From Acidothermales bacterium (GTDB lineage Bacteria; Actinomycetota; Actinomycetes; Streptosporangiales; WHST01): 6,416 nt of DNA. A program made the position numbers and the translations under genes. The stretch lies in NCBI GenBank assembly GCA_017354575.1, contig JAFMQP010000240.1, positions 1 to 6,416 on the forward strand, read 5' to 3'. The notes under the pieces are model-generated. The model ran no database searches. It worked only from the letters and a program-made list of their open reading frames with translations, and was not told where the DNA came from. Of the stretch, positions 1-4,912 are shown piece after piece; within the stretch, counting starts at the first letter, position 1, and every line of letters begins with the position of its first letter.

Positions 1-630
1 GTGATCAACGGGCTCACCCGCTGGGGTGCGCGAGTGGTGCACAAGGGCAACGCGCTGGTGCACGTCTCCGGGCACGCGCCTGCCGGTGAGCTGCTGTACG
101 TGCTCAACGTGGTACGCCCGCGCAACTTCATCCCGGTGCACGGCGAGTGGCGGCACCTGCGTGCGCACGCGCGGCTCGCCGAGGCCGCGGGCATCGACCC
201 GCGCGGTGTCGTCATCGCGGAGAACGGGGTCGTCGTCGACCTGGTCGACGGACGCGCGGCGGTCGCGGGCGTCGTGCCGGTCGGCTACGTCTACGTCGAC
301 GGCGCCTCCGTCGGCGACGTCACCGAGTCGTCCCTCAAGGACCGCCGCATCCTCGGCGACGAGGGCTTCGTGTCCGTGGTCGTCGCCGTCGACGCGGCCA
401 CCGGCAAGCTCGTCGGCGGGCCGTCCATCCAGGCGCGGGGGTCGGGCATCGACGACGCCGCGTTCGCCGAGGTCGTGCCGCGGATCGAGGACGCGCTACG
501 CTCCGCGGCCGCCGACGGCGTCTCCGACGTCCACCAGCTCACCCAGCTCGTCCGGCGGACGGTGGGCCGCTGGGTCAACGAGTCGTACCGCCGCCGCCCG
601 ATGATCGTGCCCGTGGTCGTCGAGGTCTGA
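1..630 (+). CDS. rnj: Ribonuclease J, C-terminal part (5' end outside window)
   Basis: This is the last 209 residues of a metallo-beta-lactamase/beta-CASP ribonuclease, which in bacteria acts in the cytoplasm as a 5'-3' exonuclease and endonuclease in mRNA decay and rRNA maturation. The sequence shows two late conserved histidine motifs of the family: HVSGHA at residues 21-26 and PVHGEWRHL at about 45-53. A C-terminal domain follows, from about residue 90 (VPVGYVYVDGASVGDV) to the end. The family is normally about 550-560 residues, so roughly the first 350 residues, including the HxHxDH metal site, lie to the left. The GTG at position 1 is read as an internal valine codon, because the motif context starts abruptly and the catalytic domain is missing. 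The gene converges on a minus-strand small gene. Identity is based on recognised motifs and is firm; the symbol follows common usage. Confidence 0.95.
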   Translation: MINGLTRWGARVVHKGNALVHVSGHAPAGELLYVLNVVRPRNFIPVHGEWRHLRAHARLAEAAGIDPRGVVIAENGVVVDLVDGRAAVAGVVPVGYVYVDGASVGDVTESSLKDRRILGDEGFVSVVVAVDAATGKLVGGPSIQARGSGIDDAAFAEVVPRIEDALRSAAADGVSDVHQLTQLVRRTVGRWVNESYRRRPMIVPVVVEV

Positions 631-637
631 CGCGGCC

Positions 638-673
638 GAGCCCCATGGTTCGCCGTGTGAAGGTCACGGGCTC
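638..673. terminator. Weak candidate hairpin between convergent genes
   Basis: GAGCCC (638-643) and GGGCTC (668-673) form a perfect 6-bp inverted repeat, and GTGA/TCAC (657-660/664-667) can stack inside it. It lies just after the RNase J stop and overlaps the stop codon of the convergent small gene, where a bidirectional terminator would be expected. There is no T-tract on either side and the loop is long, so this is only a positional suggestion. Confidence 0.2.
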
Positions 674-875
674 AGGCGACGTGGCGGGGCGTGCGCGCAC
701 TGTGCCGTCCGTGCCGGCTACGGGGCTTGCCGCCGTGCACGCCGTCCATCCGGTCCAGCCGGGAGAGGTGTGCCCCCAGGCGGGTGTGCGGTGACCGCAC
801 CGCCCGGGCCGCGATCGCGAGGAACGAGGCGGCGCACGCGGCCACGACGACGATCACGAGTATCACGACGGTCAC
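672..875 (-). CDS. Small single-pass membrane protein, unknown function (67 aa)
   Basis: I do not recognise this protein. The start is GTG at 875-873, chosen because a strong Shine-Dalgarno stretch (GAGGGGGAG, 889-881) sits 5 nt upstream. The product begins with a very hydrophobic segment, residues 2-24 (VVILVIVVVAACAASFLAI core), and continues as a basic, Arg/His-rich tail of about 40 residues ending RTPRHVA. By the positive-inside rule the N-terminus would be outside and the tail in the cytoplasm. The hydrophobic part could instead be an uncleaved signal anchor. The gene is convergent with RNase J, with 41 nt between stop codons. It lies 120 nt downstream of acylphosphatase on the same strand, so it could be read from its own promoter or by read-through. 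Start site and membrane segment together make it more likely real than a chance frame, but conservation is unknown. Confidence 0.6.
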   Translation of the reverse strand: MTVVILVIVVVAACAASFLAIAARAVRSPHTRLGAHLSRLDRMDGVHGGKPRSRHGRHSARTPRHVA

Positions 876-880
876 GTTGG

Positions 881-889
881 CTCCCCCTC
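881..889 (-). promoter_or_regulatory. Shine-Dalgarno of the small membrane protein gene
   Basis: On the minus strand the sequence reads GAGGGGGAG, then CCAAC, then the GTG start. It is a purine-rich ribosome site with good spacing and decides the choice of GTG 875 over the longer open frame that begins upstream. Confidence 0.65.
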
Positions 890-915
890 GCCTCGAACGT
901 CCCCATCCTGACGCG

Positions 916-936
916 GCCGGAACGCTCGTGTCCGGC
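916..936. repeat. 6-bp inverted repeat in the leader/promoter of the small gene
   Basis: GCCGGA (916-921) and TCCGGC (931-936) are perfect complements around a 9-nt spacer. The site straddles the predicted transcription start of the minus-strand small gene. It could be an operator, an RNA hairpin in the leader, or a terminator for acylphosphatase, though no T-tract follows. Such short GC-rich repeats also occur by chance. Confidence 0.3.
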
Positions 937-937
937 A

Positions 938-943
938 AATTAC
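938..943 (-). promoter_or_regulatory. Possible -10 element for the small membrane protein gene
   Basis: The minus strand reads TAATTT, matching the TANNNT form of an actinobacterial -10, inside a distinct A/T-rich island (937-951) in otherwise very GC-rich DNA. Transcription would begin near 931 and leave a leader of about 55 nt. No convincing -35 stands at 17-18 nt, and TACATA (951-946) is an alternative -10, so this is tentative. Confidence 0.3.
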
Positions 944-995
944 CGTATGTAGCCCACCCGGGCCACCGGTGACACACTCCGCTCGCCGCGCGCCG

Positions 996-1277
996 TCAGG
1001 CCACCTCGAACTCGCGCAGCCCCTCGGGCTCCTCCGGCAATGTGGTCAGGCCGCGGACGTGGGCGCGGCTCGGGCCGCGCCGGCACCAGGCGACCATCCG
1101 CTCGACCGACTCGGGCGGGCCCTCGAACACCGCCTCGACGGTCCCGTCCGGTCGGTTGCGCACCCAGCCCGTCACGCCGGCCCGGCGCGCCTCGCGCCGG
1201 CACGTTTCGCGGAAGAAGACGCCCTGCACGAGCCCGGAGGCCACGACCCGGGTACGCACCGTCGGCTCGGTTCCCAT
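996..1277 (-). CDS. acyP: Acylphosphatase
   Basis: A complete 93-residue acylphosphatase, a small cytoplasmic enzyme that hydrolyses carboxyl-phosphate bonds such as acetyl phosphate or 1,3-bisphosphoglycerate. The phosphate-binding loop reads [10 protein letters not shown] (14-23) and supplies the family's essential Arg23. The second signature [12 protein letters not shown] (37-48) supplies the catalytic Asn41. These numbers coincide with the classical vertebrate enzymes. The C-terminal segment (GLREFEVA) completes the fold, and the length is typical (about 90-100). I chose ATG 1277 because it gives the normal length and lies 6 nt behind a -10-like GACAAT, fitting a leaderless transcript; no Shine-Dalgarno precedes it. 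An in-frame GTG at 1325 would add 16 low-complexity Gly/Asp/Arg residues and is less likely. The gene is divergent from the aldo/keto reductase operon. The physiological substrate is not evident from context. Confidence 0.95.
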   Translation of the reverse strand: MGTEPTVRTRVVASGLVQGVFFRETCRREARRAGVTGWVRNRPDGTVEAVFEGPPESVERMVAWCRRGPSRAHVRGLTTLPEEPEGLREFEVA

Positions 1278-1283
1278 CCGGCC

Positions 1284-1314
1284 ATTGTCACCACCGCCGT
1301 CGCCGTCATGTCGA
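1284..1314 (-). promoter_or_regulatory. Predicted leaderless promoter of acylphosphatase
   Basis: On the minus strand, TCGACA (1314-1309, one change from TTGACA) is followed after 19 nt by GACAAT (1289-1284, one change from TANNNT). Six more nt then lead directly to ATG 1277. That spacing puts the transcription start on or beside the A of the start codon, which also explains the missing Shine-Dalgarno sequence. Confidence 0.45.
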
Positions 1315-1321
1315 CGTGACG
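1304..1321. promoter_or_regulatory. 18-bp near-palindrome, candidate operator in the divergent promoter
   Basis: CGTCATGTCGACGTGACG is self-complementary at 8 of 9 base pairs, the exception being the 1309/1316 pair. It lies between acylphosphatase and the aldo/keto reductase operon and covers the predicted -35 hexamers of both genes. A dimeric repressor bound here could block both promoters. No regulator gene is in the window, so the binding protein is unknown. Confidence 0.4.
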
Positions 1322-1345
1322 CCACCGGCCGGGTGCGGGCAGACT
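1316..1345 (+). promoter_or_regulatory. Predicted leaderless promoter of the AKR-GH4-kinase operon
   Basis: GTGACG (1316-1321, four of six matches to TTGACA), an 18-nt spacer and CAGACT (1340-1345, close to TANNNT) lie exactly 6 nt before ATG 1352. No Shine-Dalgarno sequence precedes that ATG. The arrangement predicts transcription starting at the A of the start codon. Confidence 0.5.
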
Positions 1346-1351
1346 GGCGTC

Positions 1352-2320
1352 ATGCGTACCGTCGAGGTGGATTCGCTGGGCGAAATCAGCAAGGTCGGGC
1401 TCGGCACGTGGCAGTTCGGGTCCAGGGAGTGGGGCTACGGCGAGCGGTACGCCACCGCCGAGGCGCAGGCGATCGTCCGCCGCGCGCTCGACCTCGGGGT
1501 GACGCTGTTCGACACCGCGGAGGTCTACGGGTTCGGCCGCGGTGAGCGGATCCTCGGCAAGGCACTGGGCGCGGAACGCGGCACGGTGACCGTCGCGACC
1601 AAGGTGACGCCCGTCGCGCCGGTGCCCGCGCTGGTCAGGCGCGCCGCACGCGGGAGCGCGAAGCGGCTCGGGGTCGACCGCATCCCGCTCTACCAGGTGC
1701 ACTTCCCGAACCCCGTCGTGCCGGACGCCGTCGTGATGCAGGGCCCGAAACAGCTGCTGGCGGACGGGCTGGTCGGCGCGGTCGGCGTATCGAACTACTC
1801 GCTTCGCCGCTGGATCGCCGCGGAGCAGGCGCTCGGCTCGCCCGTGGTGTCCAACCAGGTGCACTTCTCGCTCGGGCATCTGCGCCCGCTGTGGGAGCTG
1901 GTGCCGTGGGCCACCGACAACCGGCGGCTGGTGCTGGCGTACAGCCCGCTCGAACAGGGTCTGCTCGCGGGGACGTACGACGAGAACCACCGTCCCCGCG
2001 ACCTGCGCGCCACGAACCCGCTGTTCCTCCCGGAGAACCTGCGTCTCGCCGAGCCGCTGCTGCGCACGCTGCGCGAGGTCGGCGCCGCCCACGACGCGAA
2101 GCCGGCACAGGTCGCGCTCACGTGGCTGATGCATCACGAGCCGGTGGTGGCCATCCCCGGCGCCCACTCGGTCGAGCAGCTGGAGTCGAACGTGGCCGCC
2201 GCCGAGATCACGCTGGCCGACGACGAGTACGAGGCGGTCACCGACGCCGCGCGCGCGTTCCGGCCCGAGGGCGGGGCGGCGGCGTACGGCAAGATCGTCC
2301 GCGGCCGCATCGGCCTCTGA
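1352..2320 (+). CDS. Aldo/keto reductase
   Basis: A 322-residue NAD(P)H-dependent oxidoreductase of the aldo/keto reductase superfamily, a cytoplasmic (beta/alpha)8 barrel that interconverts carbonyls and alcohols. The catalytic tetrad is visible: Asp54 and Tyr59 in FDTAEVYG, Lys84 in VATKV, and His117 in YQVHFPN. GVSNYS (145-150), NQVHFSL (168-174), AYSPLEQGLLAG (196-207) and the cofactor motif AIPGAHSVEQLESN (267-280) follow in the usual order. The length fits the family (300-340). ATG 1352 begins the protein just before the normal first strand (ISKVGLGTWQFG); the frame is open upstream to 1040 but the added residues are Arg/Pro-rich and not family-like. It is the first gene of an operon, 15 nt before the GH4 gene. 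The substrate is unknown. A role on a sugar carbonyl is inferred from the neighbours only; general aldehyde detoxification is possible. Confidence 0.93.
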   Translation: MRTVEVDSLGEISKVGLGTWQFGSREWGYGERYATAEAQAIVRRALDLGVTLFDTAEVYGFGRGERILGKALGAERGTVTVATKVTPVAPVPALVRRAARGSAKRLGVDRIPLYQVHFPNPVVPDAVVMQGPKQLLADGLVGAVGVSNYSLRRWIAAEQALGSPVVSNQVHFSLGHLRPLWELVPWATDNRRLVLAYSPLEQGLLAGTYDENHRPRDLRATNPLFLPENLRLAEPLLRTLREVGAAHDAKPAQVALTWLMHHEPVVAIPGAHSVEQLESNVAAAEITLADDEYEAVTDAARAFRPEGGAAAYGKIVRGRIGL

Positions 2321-2335
2321 CCGGGAACGGACGAG

Positions 2336-3676
2336 ATGGCGAGACTCGCCGTGCTCGGTGGCGGCGGCTTCCGGGTGCCGCTGGTGTACCGCGCGCTGTG
2401 CGACCAGGACCTCGTCGACGAGGTCGCGCTCTACGACGTGGACGCCGACCGGCTCGCGGTCGTCGGCGCCGTGCTCGAGCAGCTGGCGGCGGGACACGCC
2501 CGCGCACCGGAGGTCGTGCCGTGCACCGACCTCGACGACGCGCTCGCCGGTGCCGCGTTCGTGTTCGCGGCGATCCGGGTCGGCGGGCTGTCCGGCCGGA
2601 CCGCGGACGAGCGGGTCGCGCTGCGGCACGGCGTCCTCGGCCAGGAGACCACGGGTCCCGGCGGTGTCTGCTACGGGCTGCGCACCGTCCCGGTGATGAC
2701 CGAGATCGCGGAACGGGTCGACCGGGTCTGCCCCGACGCGTGGGTCGTCAACTTCACCAACCCGGCGGGCATGGTCACCGAGGCGATGTCGGCGGTGCTC
2801 GGCGACCGCGTCATCGGGATCTGCGACTCGCCGATCGCCCTCGGCCGGCGCGCCGCGCGGGCGCTCGGCGTCGACCCGGCGGCGGCGTCGCCGCGCTACT
2901 TCGGCCTCAACCACCTGGGCTGGCTCGCCGGCCTGGTCGCCGGTGGCCGCGACCTGTTGCCCGACCTGCTCGCCGACGACGCGCGGCTGGCGTCGTTCGA
3001 GGAGGGCCGGCTGTTCGGCGCGACCTGGATCAGGGCACTCGGCATGGTGCCGAACGAGTACCTGTTCTACTACTACGCCAACCGCGAGGCCGTCCGCGCC
3101 GTGCTGGACGCGCCGGAGACGCGCGGGGAGCTGCTGCGCACCCAGCAGGAACGCTTCTATGCGGCCGCGGCCACCGACCCGGCCAGTGCCCTCGACGTGT
3201 GGGAGCGCACCCGCAGGGAACGCCAGGAGACCTATCTCGCCGAGAGCCGCGGCGCGGGCGACGCACGCGACGCCGACGACCTCGAGTCGGGCGGCTACGA
3301 GGGTGTCGCCGTGGCGCTGATGTCCGCGCTCAGCAGGGGCACGCCCACCGAGCTCGTCCTGGACGTCCGCAACCGTGGCGCGCTGCCCGTGCTGCCGGTC
3401 GACGCCGTCGTCGAGGTGCCGTGCCTCGTGGACGCCGCGGGCGCGCGGCCGCTGGCCGTCGGCGACGTGCCCGGCCACGCCGCGGGCCTGATGTGCCAGC
3501 TGAAGTCGGTCGAGCGCGACGCCATCCGTGCCGCCCTCACCGGCGACCGGTCGCTCGCCCTCCGCGCGCTGGGTACCCACCCGTTGGTCGACTCGGTACG
3601 CGAGGCGGAGCGCATACTGGACGAGTACGTGGCCGTGCACCCGCAGTTGAACCAGGTTTTCCGATCAGCCTCATAG
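2336..3676 (+). CDS. Glycoside hydrolase family 4 (6-phospho-beta-glucosidase-like)
   Basis: A 446-residue GH4 enzyme. The family cleaves alpha- or beta-glycosides, often 6-phosphorylated, in the cytoplasm. It needs NAD+ and a divalent metal and works through oxidation at C3, elimination and re-reduction. Visible marks are an N-terminal Rossmann segment (LAVLGGGGFRVP, 4-15, with YDVD at 33-36), IRVGG (80-84), GQETTGPGG (102-110), NFTNPAG (139-145), the metal cysteine Cys163 in ICDSP, the metal histidine His193 in LNHLGW, and VPNEYLFYYY (238-247) with tyrosines that include the probable base. The length is typical (430-460). ATG 2336 has a weak GGGA site 9 nt upstream and close coupling to the preceding stop. 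By memory, characterised 6-phospho-beta-glucosidases carry CNVP and 6-phospho-alpha-glucosidases CDMP at the Cys motif; here it is CDSP. The family is sure, but the exact substrate and anomer are not. Confidence 0.92.
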   Translation: MARLAVLGGGGFRVPLVYRALCDQDLVDEVALYDVDADRLAVVGAVLEQLAAGHARAPEVVPCTDLDDALAGAAFVFAAIRVGGLSGRTADERVALRHGVLGQETTGPGGVCYGLRTVPVMTEIAERVDRVCPDAWVVNFTNPAGMVTEAMSAVLGDRVIGICDSPIALGRRAARALGVDPAAASPRYFGLNHLGWLAGLVAGGRDLLPDLLADDARLASFEEGRLFGATWIRALGMVPNEYLFYYYANREAVRAVLDAPETRGELLRTQQERFYAAAATDPASALDVWERTRRERQETYLAESRGAGDARDADDLESGGYEGVAVALMSALSRGTPTELVLDVRNRGALPVLPVDAVVEVPCLVDAAGARPLAVGDVPGHAAGLMCQLKSVERDAIRAALTGDRSLALRALGTHPLVDSVREAERILDEYVAVHPQLNQVFRSAS

Positions 3677-3686
3677 GAGAGAGGCT
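3667..3686 (+). promoter_or_regulatory. Ribosome site of the kinase gene within a 6-bp hairpin
   Basis: AGCCTC (3667-3672) and GAGGCT (3681-3686) can pair around an 8-nt loop. The loop holds the GH4 stop codon (TAG 3674-3676) and AGGAGA (3675-3680). A second purine run, GAGAGG (3679-3684), has better spacing to ATG 3693 but is partly in the stem. Ribosomes finishing GH4 would open the hairpin, so translational coupling is plausible. Confidence 0.4.
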
Positions 3687-3692
3687 CGAGCC

Positions 3693-4844
3693 ATGAGAGC
3701 GCAGTCCCCGTTCGTCACGACGCCGCCGCACGCGGCCGAGGAGGACTGCCCGCCGGATGGCGACCCGTACGAGGCCCCGCTCGAGGATCCGTGCGAGGAA
3801 CGGCAGGAGCTCGGCGAGCGCGCCGTCGGCACGCACGGCGAGCCCTACGACGTCTTCCTCGTCGGCACCGTCTTCCTCGACATGATCTTCACCGGGATGT
3901 CCGGCCCGCCCCGACCCGGCACCGAGCTGTGGACGTCCGGCCTCGGCTCCGCGCCCGGCGGCATCGCCAACCTCGCCGTCGCGATGAGCCGGCTCGGGCT
4001 CAAGGTCGGCCTGGCGGCGGCGTTCGGCGACGACATGTTCGGCGCGTACCTGTGGCGGACGCTGTCGGAGCAGGAGCAGGTCTGCCTCTGCGCGTCGCAC
4101 CGGGTCAAGGGCTGGCCCACGCCGGTGACGGTCTCGATGGCGTACGCGGCCGACCGCAGCATGGTGACCTACGGCGAGCGCCTCCCGTTCGAGGAACAGC
4201 GGCTCGTCGACCACGCGCCCAGGTGCCGTGCCTGCGTCATCAGCCTCGACGACGAGCCGCCCGAGTGGGTGGCGGCGGCGCGGGAGAAGGGCGCGCTCGT
4301 GTTCGGCGAGGTCGGCTGGGACCCGAGCGAGCGGTGGTCGCCGGGACTGTTCGAGCGGCTCCGCGGCGTCGACGTGTTCCTGCCGAACGCGGTGGAGGCG
4401 ATGGCGTACACCCGTACCGTCACTGCCGAGGCGGCCCGTGAGGAGCTCGGCAAGCACGTGCCGGTCGTCGTCGTGAAGGCCGGCGGGGAGGGCGCGTACG
4501 CGATGGACCGTGAGACGGGTGAGCGCGTGCACGAGCCTGCGCTCCACGTCGACGCGATCGACACCACGGGTGCGGGCGACGTGTTCGCGGCGGCGTTCGT
4601 CCTCGCCACCCTGTCCGGCTGGACGCTCGCGCAGCGTGTCCGGTTCGCGAACCTGTGTGCGGCCCTGTCCGTCCGCCAGTTCAGCGGGTCGCTCGGCGCG
4701 CCCTGCTGGCACGAGATCGGCGAGTGGTTCTTCGGCGCCGACATCCCGCCGGAGTACGCGTTCCTCGCGTCGTACCTGCCGGAGTCGCACGGCGCCGACC
4801 GCGCCCGCGCCCACCCCACGGTCCGCTACGCCGACACGTTCTGA
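3693..4844 (+). CDS. PfkB-family carbohydrate kinase with acidic N-terminal extension
   Basis: A 383-residue ribokinase/PfkB-superfamily kinase, expected to transfer phosphate from ATP to a sugar hydroxyl in the cytoplasm. The family core starts at residue 52 (YDVFLVGTVFLDMIFTG). The first PfkB signature is GSAPGGIANLAVAMSRLG (85-102). PNAVEA (231-236) carries the PNxxE element, VKAGGEGAY (261-269) follows, and DTTGAGD (290-296) contains the anion hole and catalytic base Asp296. About 50 residues precede the core, rich in Asp, Glu and Pro with cysteines at 19 and 34. No other ATG, GTG or TTG occurs in frame before residue 64, so ATG 3693, with AGGAGAGAGG upstream, is the only sensible start. 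It lies 16 nt after GH4 and is the last gene of the operon. The substrate is not evident; a glycoside or monosaccharide handled with the GH4 enzyme is inferred from context. Confidence 0.92.
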   Translation: MRAQSPFVTTPPHAAEEDCPPDGDPYEAPLEDPCEERQELGERAVGTHGEPYDVFLVGTVFLDMIFTGMSGPPRPGTELWTSGLGSAPGGIANLAVAMSRLGLKVGLAAAFGDDMFGAYLWRTLSEQEQVCLCASHRVKGWPTPVTVSMAYAADRSMVTYGERLPFEEQRLVDHAPRCRACVISLDDEPPEWVAAAREKGALVFGEVGWDPSERWSPGLFERLRGVDVFLPNAVEAMAYTRTVTAEAAREELGKHVPVVVVKAGGEGAYAMDRETGERVHEPALHVDAIDTTGAGDVFAAAFVLATLSGWTLAQRVRFANLCAALSVRQFSGSLGAPCWHEIGEWFFGADIPPEYAFLASYLPESHGADRARAHPTVRYADTF

Positions 4845-4855
4845 GCCGCCCGGTC

Positions 4856-4896
4856 CGCCCCTTTCCACGGTCACGGGGATCAAGCGGTAAGGGGCG
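4856..4896 (+). terminator. 8-bp inverted repeat after the kinase gene (terminator or operator)
   Basis: CGCCCCTT (4856-4863) and AAGGGGCG (4889-4896) are perfect complements around a 25-nt loop. The repeat begins 11 nt after the kinase stop, where an operon terminator would stand, but no T-tract follows. It also ends 4 nt before the predicted -10 of the exporter gene. Its half-site centres are 33 bp apart, about three helical turns, so a regulator site for the exporter is an equal alternative. Confidence 0.35.
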
Positions 4897-4900
4897 TGCA

Positions 4901-4906
4901 TAGAGT
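4901..4906 (+). promoter_or_regulatory. Predicted leaderless -10 of the MFS exporter gene
   Basis: TAGAGT matches the TANNNT -10 form and lies exactly 6 nt before GTG 4913, the same spacing as for the two divergent genes near 1300. The likely -35 region (about 4877-4883) has no good match. There is no well-placed Shine-Dalgarno sequence: AAGGGG (4889-4894) is 18 nt away from the start. Confidence 0.45.
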
Positions 4907-4912
4907 TGGCTG

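Noticed and set aside
1..3. GTG at the first base as a start codon of a 209-residue protein
   Set aside because: The product would be an RNase J without its catalytic domain. The codon is much better read as internal to a gene cut by the window edge.
691..972. 93-codon plus-strand frame opposite the small membrane gene
   Set aside because: Arg/Pro/Thr-rich with no motif and no convincing ribosome site, whereas the minus strand has a strong Shine-Dalgarno and a clean hydrophobic helix.
1278..1325. Acylphosphatase start at GTG 1325
   Set aside because: It adds a Gly/Asp/Arg low-complexity head, has no ribosome site, and would run through the predicted promoter; ATG 1277 gives the normal family length.
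1172..3640. Very long open frame (822 codons) on the minus strand antisense to the reductase and GH4 genes
   Set aside because: Its translation is low-complexity (Arg, Gly, Ala, His, Val rich) with no family motif, and it lies opposite two genes with clear catalytic residues. It is the usual mirror frame of GC-rich coding DNA.
1891..3696. 601-codon open frame on the plus strand overlapping GH4
   Set aside because: It is Arg/Ala/Gly-dominated with no recognisable domain and is out of frame with the well-supported reductase and GH4 genes.
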